Positions 30,623 to 41,967 of a stretch of 64,000 nucleotides of DNA are shown here, piece after piece. The first letter of the stretch is position 1. Each line of letters starts with the position of its first letter. Source of the stretch: Platanthera guangdongensis (lineage: Eukaryota; Streptophyta; Magnoliopsida; Asparagales; Orchidaceae); the NCBI GenBank assembly GCA_039583875.1, contig CM077151.1, forward strand, positions 112,424,609 through 112,488,608, written 5' to 3'. A model generated the notes under the pieces. That model ran no database searches. It saw only the letters and a program-made list of their open reading frames with translations, and was not told where the DNA came from. Both the position numbers and the translations under genes were made by a program.

Positions 30623-33529
30623 ATGGCGATTCCCGCAGGCAGTCTTGGAGCCATGAAATTTGATACTGGATTTGATATAGACTTCGAGTCGTTTGAACAC
30701 TCGGATCCCATCTTCCTGGACATTCTGAAACTGCTTGAAGATCAGCAGTTGAAGAATCTCATGTCGACCAAAATAAAGATAGCCAGCGCAGAGATCAGGG
30801 AATGGGTCCACACTTCCTCCACCACAGATGAAAACACCATGACAGGCACAATATCGGGTAATGAAGTCTCTCTTACCACCGCCGTCCTGATTGAGATTTT
30901 TGGATTAACTAATGGTGAAGCAGAGTTGGATATTGATAATGAGGAATTTGATGAAATGTTAAATAAAATGGGTTATTCTGGAGAAACCCCCAACAAGCTG
31001 CTAAAGAAACACTTATTTGTTGAATATAAGTTTCTAGTAGATATTGTAGGCAAAGTACTGCTGGGCAAGCACACAGCACATGACTATATCACTAGGCATC
31101 AATTCCTGGTGATGTATGCTGTGGTGAATAAGAAGCATGTAAATTGGGCTAAGATTATATTTGAGTTAATCAGGAAAAAGAACACAAAGAAGGAGGTGTG
31201 TTTTGGAAGGATTCTGGGAATCTTCCCTCAGGAAAAGGCTGCTGGATCCCTGGTCACACCTACCATATTCATTAATGCCTCCAAGAGGCTCACTTGTGCC
31301 CTCTTTGGCATGTTGGAGAGGACCATCACCAAGCCATCCAAGGCTTCTTCCTCATCCTCCAGGCCTTCTGAGAGTATAAGGGCTACTCCAGCCACTCCCC
31401 ACCCTGCTGAAGATGCTCCATCTTCTCTTCCACCACCTCCAGCCATCCAGAGTCATCCTCAGATGGTACACCAACTCCCCTCCCCAGTTCATACCACAGT
31501 CCATTCACCAACACCAGATGGTACACCAACTCCACCCCCTCCATCATCCCCATTACTTCACTTTCATACCTCACCTCCATCCCAACATGGTACACCAATT
31601 CCCTCACCACATGGTAAACCAATTCCATCACCACCCTCATCTCCTCTACCACCACATTTGGCTGACATTTCCATCTCCAATCTGTCATCCCTACCATCAT
31701 TCAATTTGCTTTCATCCCCAATTCATAATCCTTCTTCCCCAGATAAACCTATGCAAGACTCTCTACCTCCTCCTCCACCATCATCTTCCATCCACCCTTC
31801 TATCCCCACTGAGACATCTCCTGCATTCCTGCAAATGGACCCCTCAATCATTCAAACTCTTCTAGCACTTCTCACTCCCCTCCTCAAAACCCTCATAGCA
31901 GAGGATATTTCACCTCGTGCAACCTCCATCTCCTCATATGCTGCTCAAAATTTTGCTCTCTCCATCCCTCCTTCTTCAGTCAGGGGCCTGGCTCAAGTGC
32001 CCACTAAAACAAGACAGGGGGAGATACTCTGTGAAGAAGTAACAGCAGCTGTAGCAGAAGAAGCAGTAGCAGCAGCAACAGTAGAAGAAGTAGTAGCAGC
32101 AGCAGCAGAAGCAGCAATAGAAGCAGAAGCTGATGATTTGTTTGACTTAATTAACTTTATTAAATCTGATATAGATCTAGATGAGATAGTCACAGAGGAA
32201 ATAAAGACTGTTGGTGATTATATAATAAATCCTATAGTAGATATTGTGAATTTGTTGAAAATGTTTGATACAGTTTACCTAACTTCTCTTCCAGGAGCAT
32301 AAAGCCATCCATGGCTATAATTCCCTATACCTCCCCAATAAGCCCCAAGGTTGTCATGCAACTCAAGGCTACTTTTGCAAATACAGAGGCTCCTGTCATT
32401 CCATCTCCACCCAGAACTGATTCCTTCATTGTTTCATCCCCTCTTAAAGTCATTTCTGTCCAACATTCATTTTGGATGATAGCCCCATGCCTGATCTTGA
32501 TGAGTTGATCATGGCTGATATTGAAGAAGAAAATAAATCAGTTGCTGAAAGCACTGATGTGGTCAGTTCTCTAGCTCCAGCTCCAGCTCTTCCTCTTGCT
32601 CCTCCCCATGCTGAACAATTATTGATATCTGTAAAAGCATTGAAAGAGATTAAAGCTTTATATGATAATCCACAGGATTCTTCAGATGATGATGATGAAG
32701 AAGATTCAGATGACAGTCCCTCTACTAAGAAAAAGAAACTTTCTAAGAAAAGGAAAGCTCCTCTACCTCCTGCTCCGAAACCTAATCCAACTTATGACAC
32801 CCCTTACTATATTCTCCAGAATATTACTCCATACAAGGGCATGCTAGCTTGGATGTGGCTGTCTAAGAATCAGCAGAAAGATAGGAAGAAAAGAAGGAAG
32901 TACTCACCTCCTCCACAGAGATACAGGAAAGACCCGCCTCCTCCTCCTCCACCTGCTGCTGGTGCTTCAGGCTCTTCATCTCAGAGGACTACCCAAAATC
33001 AAACTTATCAGAGACAACAGGGTAGATCTTCTTCTTATGGAAGCATCCCTCACAGGCACTATTCTTCAGGTAGGCAACAACAACATCAACATCAACAACA
33101 ACATCTACAAAAACTACTAAACATCAAAAGGCTGAAAGCCCAAAGAGACCTGCATCTCCCCCTGTACCTTTTGAGGACCTAGAAACAGGTACAACTGCAA
33201 GGATGGCCAGATTCCAAGAATTGGCTGGCCTATCTTTGATCAACAAAGCCAAAACTTAAGGGAAGGATCCCTTTGAATATACAATAATGTCCAAATACAT
33301 GAAGGACGAACTAAACAGGTTTGCAAAAGCTAACAATTTTTTTAATGTTGATGATTATATGAAGTTACATCCAGAAGATGTGGTGCCAAGAGCTACTTCC
33401 CTAAATATTATTGGTGTTGTTGATATGACAATGACAAAGACTCAAGCAGCCAATCCAAATAGGGAAATCAAGTTTACTCAGCCTGGTGACAAAGCTAAAG
33501 AGGAGAAGCACAAGGAGCCAAAGAAGTAG
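30623..33529 (+). pseudogene. Element B ORF3 (env-position protein, low-complexity middle)
   Basis: ATG at 30623 gives MAIPAGSLGAMKFDTGFDID. The first 220 residues form a conserved globular domain (KLLKKHLFVEYKFLVDIVGK, SKRLTCALFG) shared with E. They faintly resemble the putative plant transposon protein family; that link is tentative. Next is a Pro/Ser/Thr-rich stretch with repeated HGTPIPSP units, an Ala/Glu-rich stretch and LINFIKSDIDLDE. The first frame stops at 32302. Later pieces, in other frames, carry acidic runs, KKKKLSKKRKAP (nuclear-signal-like) and the C-terminal PEDVVPRATSL..ANPNREI block also found in E. No signal peptide or clear membrane segment is seen, so a true envelope is unlikely. 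Confidence 0.75.
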
Positions 33530-33704
33530 AAATGAGTTTTTAATTTGTTTAGTCTTTTTGTTTGCCTTAAAAAAACTGCTTATTCATTTCCTCATACAAA
33601 GCTCACTGTATATATATATATATCTGCTGCATATTTTAAAGTTTCCTGCCAGATATATATTTCTTGCTTTGTAAATGTTTTGTGTCTGTGATTAGTGACC
33701 TCAC
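33530..33704. other. 3' UTR of element B
   Basis: T-rich with a (TA)n run at 33609-33622. Nothing else recognised. Confidence 0.5.
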
Positions 33705-33720
33705 CCAAATATGGGGAGAT
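33705..33720 (+). promoter_or_regulatory. Element B polypurine tract
   Basis: CCAAATATGGGGAGAT directly before the 3' LTR. E has CCCAAATAGGGGGAGAT in the same place. Confidence 0.85.
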
Positions 33721-33934
33721 TGTTGGATCCCTAGTTTGATTTGGGCTAGGTTCACTAACCTAGGACTATTGACCCACCTTGTATAGCTAGGGTCATGTCT
33801 GTGTCCTAGAGTCTAGGCCATGTCCTTAGAGTCAACATTTCTTGGACCAACTAACACGTAGAGAGTGTGATACACAAGAACAAGACATAGCAAAAACATT
33901 CAAACCTCTCTGTGTGCAGAAAGATAATCTGGTC
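33721..33934 (+). repeat. Element B 3' LTR, first 214 bp
   Basis: Matches 23849-24060 through ATCTGGTC, then element F begins. The remainder must lie beyond F, off the right edge. Confidence 0.88.
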
Positions 33935-36900
33935 TGTAACATCCCTCAAACAACTATACCCCTAGGAGTGGTTTTGTCATGACTAGGTCATGACAAAATC
34001 CTAGGAAGCCCAAGGAGGCCAGGTAGACCTAGGGATGTTGATAAGACCACTATAGTACGAAAATAGTAGATTTTTGAACCCTAGTTAAGGTGATCATGGG
34101 GTTTCATCAAGACTTTAAGACCCCACCATGGCCTCACCAATCCATTGTAAAGTTCATCTGAACCATAAGGGTCCATTGGAGTCGACTCAGGGTGGCAAAG
34201 TTGATCTAGGACCACTCCAGGCCTAAATTGGGCAAGGTGCCATAATTAAGGGCAGTGTGCCCTAGTTAAGCCCAACTAACCCTACCAGGGTCTTCCTAAA
34301 CCTAAAATGGGGTCAAGGGGTCACTAAGGACCCTTGGAGGGCAGTCAAGGTGGTTAGGTTGACCAAAGTCAACTCTAGCCCTAAATGGGTCAAACTGAAC
34401 TATATTGGGTCAATTGACCAACCCCTATCCAGGTGGACCCCATTAATACCTCCTAACCCTAAGGTGAGGTCAATGGGTCACCAAGGACCCATTGGGGTCA
34501 GCCCTAGTGGCTATTTGACCCAAGTCAACCATAACCTTAATTCGGGCAAAGTAGCCTTCCTAAGGGCAGGTGACCTCCAAAGTGCCAAGTCAGCCCTACC
34601 CAACCCTACCTAGGCCTTATGGGAGATCATTGGGTCACCAAGGATCCATTGGGGGCCTCCCAAAGCTCAAAAAGACCAAATTTAACCCAAGACTACTTTG
34701 GTCAACCTAGCCCAAAAGGGGCTAGCCCAAGCCCAAGCCTCCTCATGTGGCTCCTTTAGGGAATAATATGCATGGATGGCCTGCAAATAGTTCTCCAGAT
34801 TGACCAAGTTAACTTGGTGACTAGGAGAGAGGGTGAGCTCCATTCCATGTTAATGGAGGAGAGAGAAAGAAGAAGGAGGAGGGGATGAAGGGGGCTTGGA
34901 CAAGGGGAGGCCAAAGGCCACCCTTAATGGTTGAATTCAACTCCCATGAGGAAGTCGAGAAGTTTCCAGTCAATTCCCTGGCCACCAAGGCCTGGTTCAG
35001 CCCCCCCTCCTCCATGGTCGAGCCTAGCCAATAATGGCTTTAATGGGCATTAATAATCCTGCCCCTCCCCTCCCAAACTGAGGCTTTAAACACCATCTGT
35101 GGGTCAAGAGAAGGCTTTCCCAATCCTTACCTGAAGAAATCGAGCCCCCCCCCCCCCCACTATGCAGTTGCAGAAACCGAGCGGCGCCGCCTTCTGGAAT
35201 GGCTTTCCAGCGATCTTCTTGACTCTAGGCTGCCGGAAAGGTCCTCCGCCTCTCCTTACCTCATGGCTAGATCACAGCAATGTCAAGGTCCAAGGTTCGG
35301 GCTCAATTGAGCCCGAACCAGTTCCTAGTTTTCATGGTTTCGGGACGCGAATTTCCTTGCTAAAACCGTCGGAATCCTCCCCTCCGGCGGTTATGACTCC
35401 GCCAGTCAATAGCCACCACCTCGGTGGAGGAGTTGGTGGCGGTGGCCGGCCGGGGAATTGCCGGGATGGGTGGCAACGGCGATTGGAAGTTGATCCAGGC
35501 TCGGGCTATCTCAGCTGTTGTCTGGAGGTAGACGATGAGCCTGGGCCACTGGATCCGCGCCAATATTCGTGCACTAGTTTTGATAAGAATCATTTAATTT
35601 CCATTTCTATATCATTTCTATCACACTTTTTGCTAGGGATGGTTTTAAGTTTTAAAAATACCTAGGCTCCTCTAATATAAAAGTGACCAACAAGAAGTTT
35701 GTAGCTCTATGTGTCTACTTTAATTCAAAATTGATTTGAACCAATTTGGACCTATGGTTAGACTAGGGCACCCATTTTGGTGGGACCTATACCTATGGTT
35801 ATCCTGAAATTAAAAAGGGTGCCCACTCCTCATCCCTTGTCTAAATGACCTGATATTAGGGCAGTGGATCACCCTTAGCTATATCCAGGGCCTGTCAAAA
35901 ATGGGAATTTTAGGAGATACTTTGTCTATGGTTTTTATATTTATTTAATAATTATAGGGTAAATTAATTAGGTGGACTAACTACCTCCAAACCCTCCAAA
36001 AGTTTGGTGAGTGGTCCCTGGACTCATGATATGTCTCTGTATAAATATTCACCTCATTTGGATGTGTTTTGGATAGGAAATGAGATAACCCTAATTTTAC
36101 CTTAATGAGGGGTTCTTAAGTAAAAAGTGCACCTTGAGGTTGAGTGGTTTAATCAACTCAACAGTGGTTGGGATTTTGACCACTGAGTTGACATAACATT
36201 AGACACCCTCATAGGGATTATGGGGTGGTTTAGGGTAGTTTTGCCAAGGATCCAAACTCAAACCCTAAGGAAGGGCTCTTGAGTGTTGTGAAGGGCATGG
36301 GGTCACATGCCCTTGTGTGATCTTGCAACTTGGTAGAAATGATGGTAGGGTAGCCAAAGCTCTCTGATATGAATCTTAGAGGATTTGGAGATGGATAGAA
36401 CTCTCAAATCCCTAACCTTAGTTTAGGGCATATCCACATATTGTGTAGAATAAGCCACCAAAACTTACTAAAAAGGTGTGAAACTTAGGTAGCATGGATT
36501 TTAAGTTAGTTAGGACCTCTGGTGAATTTATTGGAATTTTATGAGTAATATTACAAGCACCCCCTTTGTTATACATGATGTGGCCCTAAATAGTATTTTA
36601 TTTATTATGATTACACTATTCATTCTAGACTCATGAAATTTGGGCAGGAGATGTTTTAAGTCAAAATGATTATTCCTGAATTTTGTTATAAATTTTTGTT
36701 GAACAACTTTATTACTTCCTTCCCAAATTTGAAAAAGTGCAATTATGGTCAATAAATTATTTAGAGCTATTTACTTTTTGCAAAATTGTGAAATTGGGTC
36801 TTTGATAATTTTAGGTCAATAACCACTTGGACAAATTAATTCATGATTTTTGGATTATTATTTGCAGTATATGCTTTACAAACCCATAATTTTGGGGATT

Positions 36901-39046
36901 TGACGTATAATTTATACAGATGCTTATTTTCCTGCAAAAAAATGGGAGACACTGGATTACTTGTTGAATAGTCATATTGAATTTATCATAAATTTTGTAG
37001 AGCATTTGCTTATCTGAAATGGGTACTTCATGTCCAAACATGGATTTTTGGTTTACTAGAATAAATAAATAAATTATCAGATAAATTAGGAAAATTATGA
37101 ATTTCTGGATTTAGGCTAAAAATGTCATTATAGCCCTCCAACAATTATTATAGGGGTACTGGGTGACTATTTTGTGTACCTCCCATTATACACTTCATAT
37201 AGTTTAGGTTGGTTTGCATTTAGTAAAATCACAGAAATTGTGTTGGAATAAGAATTGGGGCACACTAGTTGGGGTTAGATGTTTGCTGATTTGGATGAAT
37301 GAAAAAGAGTTCGTCGTTGGAAGTTGGGATGAGTAAGGGGTCGGAATGGCACATGTCTGGTGGTGCTCGGGATCGGCGAAAGATCGTCTTTCCCGTGTGG
37401 AGGAAGTGTCTAATGCACTTGGGTTAGATCCAGTAAATAATTTAAGGGTTGGGAAATCTGGTAGCAACCAATAATAGTAAGTGTCTTGCGAAGGGGATCT
37501 TTTGGCTTAATCCCATCATAGTTCCTAGTGCCTTCGAGAGCCCTTCACGGAGTATACCTTTGGCAGTCCTGGGCTAACCTAAATAGCAGGTAAAACTAAA
37601 ATGCAAGAGTAAGTAGAAGTAATCTAGGGTTGCACTCACACTCCCCGGAGTTCTGGGAGTTAGGTTAGGTCACTCGGTTATTAGGCCCGGTGGATTTGGA
37701 GATGGGCAAATTGGCCTGGCGAGCTTTGGCTCGGTTGTAGTTGGTGATGGACGGGTTGGTCCGGCGAGCTTTGGCTCGGTGGTTATACATCAAGGTTTCA
37801 TGTGCATGAAGTAAAGGTGGCGGATCTTTGGTATTGGTGAGTCGATGCACCGACGCCAATACGTTGAGTCGGCAAGTGTGGTTTAGCACTTCGCCAAGTA
37901 AAGCCCGGTACGCCAGCCGGCAAGAGTACGCAGGAGCTCCGCTTAGTGCACCAGCATTGAGGCGTATGATAGGTCTGACTGGTAGTGCAATTTTCGGTTT
38001 AGAGGTGGGCGAGGCTCAACCCACCGCTTCTGTTTTCCACTACGGAGGTATCCAGGGAGGTTCAGCTCCATAAAGGGGGAACTAAAGGTCTGTGTACACA
38101 GAGTCGAGTGGGTGTGTTGCACTTGCATGTTCACAGCATGGCATAATTGTATTTCATAGCCTAACCATTGCATTCAACCCTGACACCTATTGTATAAAGT
38201 GGTATGGGATGCTTTATACAATAGGCCCTGCAAAACAACCCCCTAGTTTATAAGTTCGTGCGAGCGTGCTAATAAGTTAAGGTTTATTTCAGAAATCTTT
38301 ATATGTATGCTTTATATAAAACCAACACTCTATAGTATAAACAGGTATGGCACTCTTTATACGATAGGTGCCCTGCAAAAGATCCCTCTGCTTATGTGTC
38401 CTCGCATAAGTTAAGGTTATTTTTCCTGCTTAATTTCTCATGCTTTTATTACTTCCTTATATACTATTGACTGCTAGTTAGTTCCGCCGCCATCTGATCA
38501 TTTTGCCATTCTCCACCTTCATGTCCTCTCCTTTCCTCATCCTCGCTCAGTGCCTAGGTGCCACGGGGGAAGGGGCAGGGGATGATAGGACTTAGTCTTT
38601 TAGACTAACGGTTTTCGAACCACATCATTTTAGGGAATCGTGGAGCCCAGCATGGAGGAGCAGCCCCGGAGGTCGACGCGGTTGGAGATGGGGCAGTCTA
38701 GTATCGGTGTTCAGACGGCAGGGACTGTGAGTCCTGGCCCCTACTAGTTACATTAGTTTTGCTTCCGCGATGAGAGATTTGTAGTGAGGACATTGATGTA
38801 CTGGGCATGAGCCCAAGATTTTGTATTTTTATTATATCTGTGCACACTCCCTTCGTGGAGATCATTTACTATTTTTGTGACTTCTGTGGACTTACTTTTG
38901 TTATTTTACTACTGTTGAGATCGATTTGGATGGCAGGATTGGCGTTTTGTAGTGATGACCTTCTTAGAAGTGGAGGTGTCACCGCAAAACGGCGGTTCTG
39001 GGCCTAAGACCCCATGGTGTTAAAAAGAAAAAAAGGGAATCTTACA
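33935..39046 (+). repeat. Element F 5' LTR (5.1 kb)
   Basis: It begins TGTAACATCCC at the break in B's LTR. It ends ..GGAATCTTACA, two bases before the PBS. The first kilobase has degenerate repeats of CCAAGGACCCATTGGGG. 37670-37780 holds a duplicated GGCGAGCTTTGGCTCGGT. 35146-35158 is a C run. ORFs inside (for example 35162-35665) lack any recognisable domain. No second LTR copy is in view. Confidence 0.7.
38186..38367. repeat. Two related hairpins in element F LTR
   Basis: CCTATTGTATAAAG (38186-38199) pairs perfectly with CTTTATACAATAGG (38212-38225) over a 12-nt loop. A diverged copy, CTATAGTATAAA with TTTATACGATAG, lies at about 38330-38367. Flanks (CCTGCAAAA, CCCTCTGCTTATG-like) are also duplicated. 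Confidence 0.85.
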
Positions 39047-39048
39047 AG

Positions 39049-39060
39049 TGGTATCAGAGC
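39049..39060 (+). promoter_or_regulatory. Element F primer binding site (initiator tRNA-Met)
   Basis: TGGTATCAGAGC is an exact match to the standard plant PBS, two bases after the LTR end. Confidence 0.9.
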
Positions 39061-39228
39061 AGACCTCAATCGAAAAGTAGCAGTCCACAACCCCTGGGTC
39101 ACCCCCACACGAGTTTAGTTTTGGGAAAAACTAAGCAACGGAAGCAGTGGTGTGCCCATATGGGGGATCACATGTAAATTGTCCACCGTTAATTAGGTTT
39201 GAGTCGATTATTTACTATTGGCTTTATC

Positions 39229-40359
39229 ATGCAGACCCCAGCACAGCCTACACCACATGGCGGAGTCCAGCAGACTCCCGAGGTTACACCACCTCCTTCG
39301 GTTCCCACTCTGTTCCTATAGTCATAGATGGGGCAGAATCTAACAGCTATCCTGGAGGCGTTTAGGGCACAACAGGTTCTGGCTCCGCAGCCAAACACGG
39401 GGGCCAACTGGCTGAGTATTTTTCGAGGACTTTCTCCCCCATCCTACTTGGGGACAGAGTCGGTCGTTCAGGCGGAGGAATGGCTGGACATTATCTATGA
39501 GATGCTGACTGGGATCCGGTGCCCGTGGGAGGAGAGAGTGTCCTTGGTCGTCTCTTTCCAGGAGTCTCATGCCAAGAGATGGTGGAAGACATTGATGCAC
39601 ACGATGTTTGATGATAGTGAGGTTGCCGAGATAGCTTGGGGGAGTTCATGGCCGCACTGCTGGAGCATTTTGTTCCGCAGTCGGCCAGAGACGAGCTAGA
39701 GGATAGATTTCTACAGTTGAGACAGTGTAGCAAGACAGTGGTGGAGTATCATCGGGAGTTCAACCATCTGGCCCGATTTGCGGATTCTTACCAGTTGGAT
39801 GAGGCAGGTTACACCAAGAGCTTCTATAAGGGCCTGCGACAGGATCTAAGGGAGGCTTTGTTGTTCGTGTTCGACGGACCTATTCCACGGATATTGGAGA
39901 TGGCGAAAAGGATCGAGGCAGATTGGCATACCACCCGAGGCAGGAAGCGGCCTGCTGAGGACCAGGGCTGGGTGGCCCGAAATGATCAGCGATGGGGCCG
40001 CATCACAGATGGGAGAAGAGTAGAACACCAGCCTCTGCAGGAGGCGAGACACGAGCAGAGGGAACCAATAGTGGTGGCCCCTAAGCCACCGCAGATGCTG
40101 AAGACATAGAGACCCGGGGGAATGGCATATCCCCCGCCAGAATGCTTCAATTGCCATCAGGTAGGGCATATCCGGAGGAACTACCCCATGAGGGGGGAAC
40201 CACCACCAGCACCACCGGCTACCCCGCCATCTCAGTATTTTGGAGGCCGAGGATGTGGCTGAGGTCGTGGATACCATGGCAGAGACCACAGGCAGGAGAG
40301 GGAGTAGGTATATGCATTGGATCTGACTCAACAACGGAACCCGGAGCAAGTGATCACAG
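39229..40359 (+). pseudogene. Element F gag
   Basis: ATG at 39229 (MQTPAQPTPHGGVQQTPE), two stops at 39319-39327, then the gag core: FRGLSPPSYLGTESVVQAEEW, HAKRWWKTL. A frameshift near 39640 leads to FVPQSARDELEDRFLQL, VVEYHREFNHLARF and GLRQDLREALL. The zinc knuckle near 40140 reads CFNCHQVGHIRRNY, with Tyr for the last Cys. All gag landmarks are in order, but the protein is broken. Confidence 0.85.
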
Positions 40360-40478
40360 GTATGCCAGTTAATTTTTAATCTTTTCTTTCCTAGATAATT
40401 AAAGCTATGAATATAGGAATGATAGACTAGGGAAGAAAATCATAATTAGATTTCTAAGAATTTAAGTTAAACTCACAG
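40360..40478 (+). other. 119-bp intron-like or MITE-like insert between gag and protease of F
   Basis: It starts GTATGCC and ends ACTCACAG. Removing it joins the frame smoothly from EQVITG to VFISNKPAY. It is AT-rich and stop-filled. TCACAGG occurs at both edges (40354-40360 and 40473-40479). A partial inverted repeat pairs TCTTTTCTTTCCTAG with CTAGGGAAGAAAAT. Confidence 0.6.
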
Positions 40479-40890
40479 GCATAGTCTTCATCAGCAACAA
40501 GCCCGCCTATACACTATTTAATAAGGGTGCTTCACACTCGTTCGTGTCGGAAGCCTTCCTATGCGTGGAGCGATTCACAGGCCTGATGAAAAGCATACGG
40601 CTACCTGACGGATCGGATGTATTCACCACCGCCCGCTGTAACATGGAGGCGGAGATCGGCGGAAAGATATTTGAAGCACCGGCAATGATCATGAAGATGA
40701 CATTCTTTGATATGATCCTAGGAATGACATGGTTGTGCTGGAACCATGCTCAGATTGACTGCATGTCCAAGAGGATTACTGTAAGGCACGGGGTTTCCTT
40801 CATCGTCATCGAAGGTATTAGATCTATTCCCCATCTCTTGCTGACATCCGTGCAGGCCGTCAAGGCTCACTTACAGGGGGGAAGTCTATG
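40479..40890 (+). pseudogene. Element F aspartic protease
   Basis: VFISNKPAYTLFNKGASHSFVS aligns with the usual D-T-G-A active site, but Asp-Thr are Asn-Lys. LDMILGMTWL-type motif (FFDMILGMTWLCWNHAQIDC) closes the domain. It cannot be catalytic as written. Confidence 0.8.
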
Positions 40891-41907
40891 AAGTGTTGTA
40901 TGGGATAGCCAAGGCTAAGGGTTCCATCTCGGATATTCCGGTGGTGCAAGATTTTGCCGACGTATTTCCAGAGAAGCTGCCAGGGCTACCCCCGTACTGG
41001 GAGCAGGATTTTTGGATACAGCTGGTGGAGGGGGCTAAGCCAGCGTCTAGAGCCCCTTACCGCATGGCCCCAAAGGAGCTGACATAGTTTCGGAGCCAGC
41101 TCCAGGAACTGGTGGAAGCCGATTTTGTCTGGCCAAGCTCTTCAACATGGGGAGCCCCGGTGTTATTTGTCAAAAAGAAGGACATGACACTTAGATTGTG
41201 CATCGACTACCGGGCACTGAACCGACTGACAGTCAGGAATACCTATCCACTTCCAAGGATAGATGAGCTGTTTGACCAGCTGGAGGGCACACATTTCTTT
41301 TCAAAGCTGGATTTGAGGTCGGGCTACTATCAGCTATGGATCCAGGAGGAGGACATATCGAAGAATGCCTTCAGTAGCAGATATGGGTTGTTCGAGTTTA
41401 CTGTGATGCCCTTCGGGCTCAAGAATGCACCGTCGACCTTCATGAGCCTCATGAATCGGGTGTTTGAGGCATATCTAGATGTGTTCGTCAATGTATTTAT
41501 TGATGACATCCTCATCTACTTAAGGACAGAGGAGGAGCACACACGACATCTGATGCTGACCCTAGAAAGACTACGGGATCACTAGCTCTACGTGAAGTTC
41601 AACAAATGCCAGTTCTGATTGAAGGAGGTGGCTTTTCTAGGCCATATCATCAGTGGTGCTGGGTTGGCAGTGGACCCGGCCAAGATTCAGGCAGTTCGGG
41701 ATTGGCCGCAGCCGAAGTCGGCCGTAGAAGTGCGGAGTTTCCTAGGACTTGTCGGTTACTACCAGAAGTTTATAGAGGGATTTTCTTGTATTACCCTTCC
41801 CCTCACATCCCTGACAAAGAAAGAAGTGCCCTTTGTCTGGACCCCGCAGTGCGAGGTGGCCTTCCAGGAGTTAAAGAATCGAATCACCTCGGCTCCAATG
41901 AAATTAT
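40891..41907 (+). pseudogene. Element F reverse transcriptase and start of RNase H
   Basis: Preceded by VVQDFADVFPEKLPGLPP. RT has [64 protein letters not shown] and FIDD at 41496-41507, intact. After stops at 41585 and about 41618 come VAFLGHIISGAGLAVDP and LGLVGYYQKFIEGFS. It ends at NRITSAPM, where element E starts. RT has a TAG near 41087. Confidence 0.88.
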
Positions 41908-41921
41908 AGGTTAGACCTGAT

Positions 41922-41967
41922 ATACTCTAGAGCGGGGGGGGGGGGGGGGGGGGGTTGAATAGAGTAT
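41922..41967. repeat. Poly-G tract inside ATACTCTA/TAGAGTAT hairpin (E)
   Basis: Stem arms at 41922-41929 and 41960-41967 enclose 21 Gs (41934-41954). This is the same structure as 24742-24803 in B on the opposite strand. Confidence 0.85.

Larger units (their letters stand above)
23849..33934 (+). mobile_element. Element B: Ty1/copia element with a third ORF
   Basis: 5' LTR, PBS, gag, PR-IN-RT-RH, a spacer with TCGACGA hairpins, ORF3, PPT, then 214 bp of 3' LTR before element F interrupts it. Order and motifs are copia; the extra ORF after RNase H resembles the env position of SIRE/Maximus-type elements. Element E is a related but distinct family with the same layout. Confidence 0.88.
33935..41907 (+). 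mobile_element. Element F: chromovirus-like Ty3/gypsy element, 5' part
   Basis: 5' LTR, PBS, gag, protease, RT and start of RNase H on the plus strand, cut by element E at about 41907. The Met-type PBS and the protease/RT style ([29 protein letters not shown]) fit the Tekay/Del group. LTR ends are TGTAAC..TTACA as in element G. Confidence 0.82.

Noticed and set aside
35162..35665. 167-residue plus-strand ORF in F's LTR
   Set aside because: Low-complexity Gly/Pro composition, no domain, and it lies within a long terminal repeat. A chance ORF is more likely.
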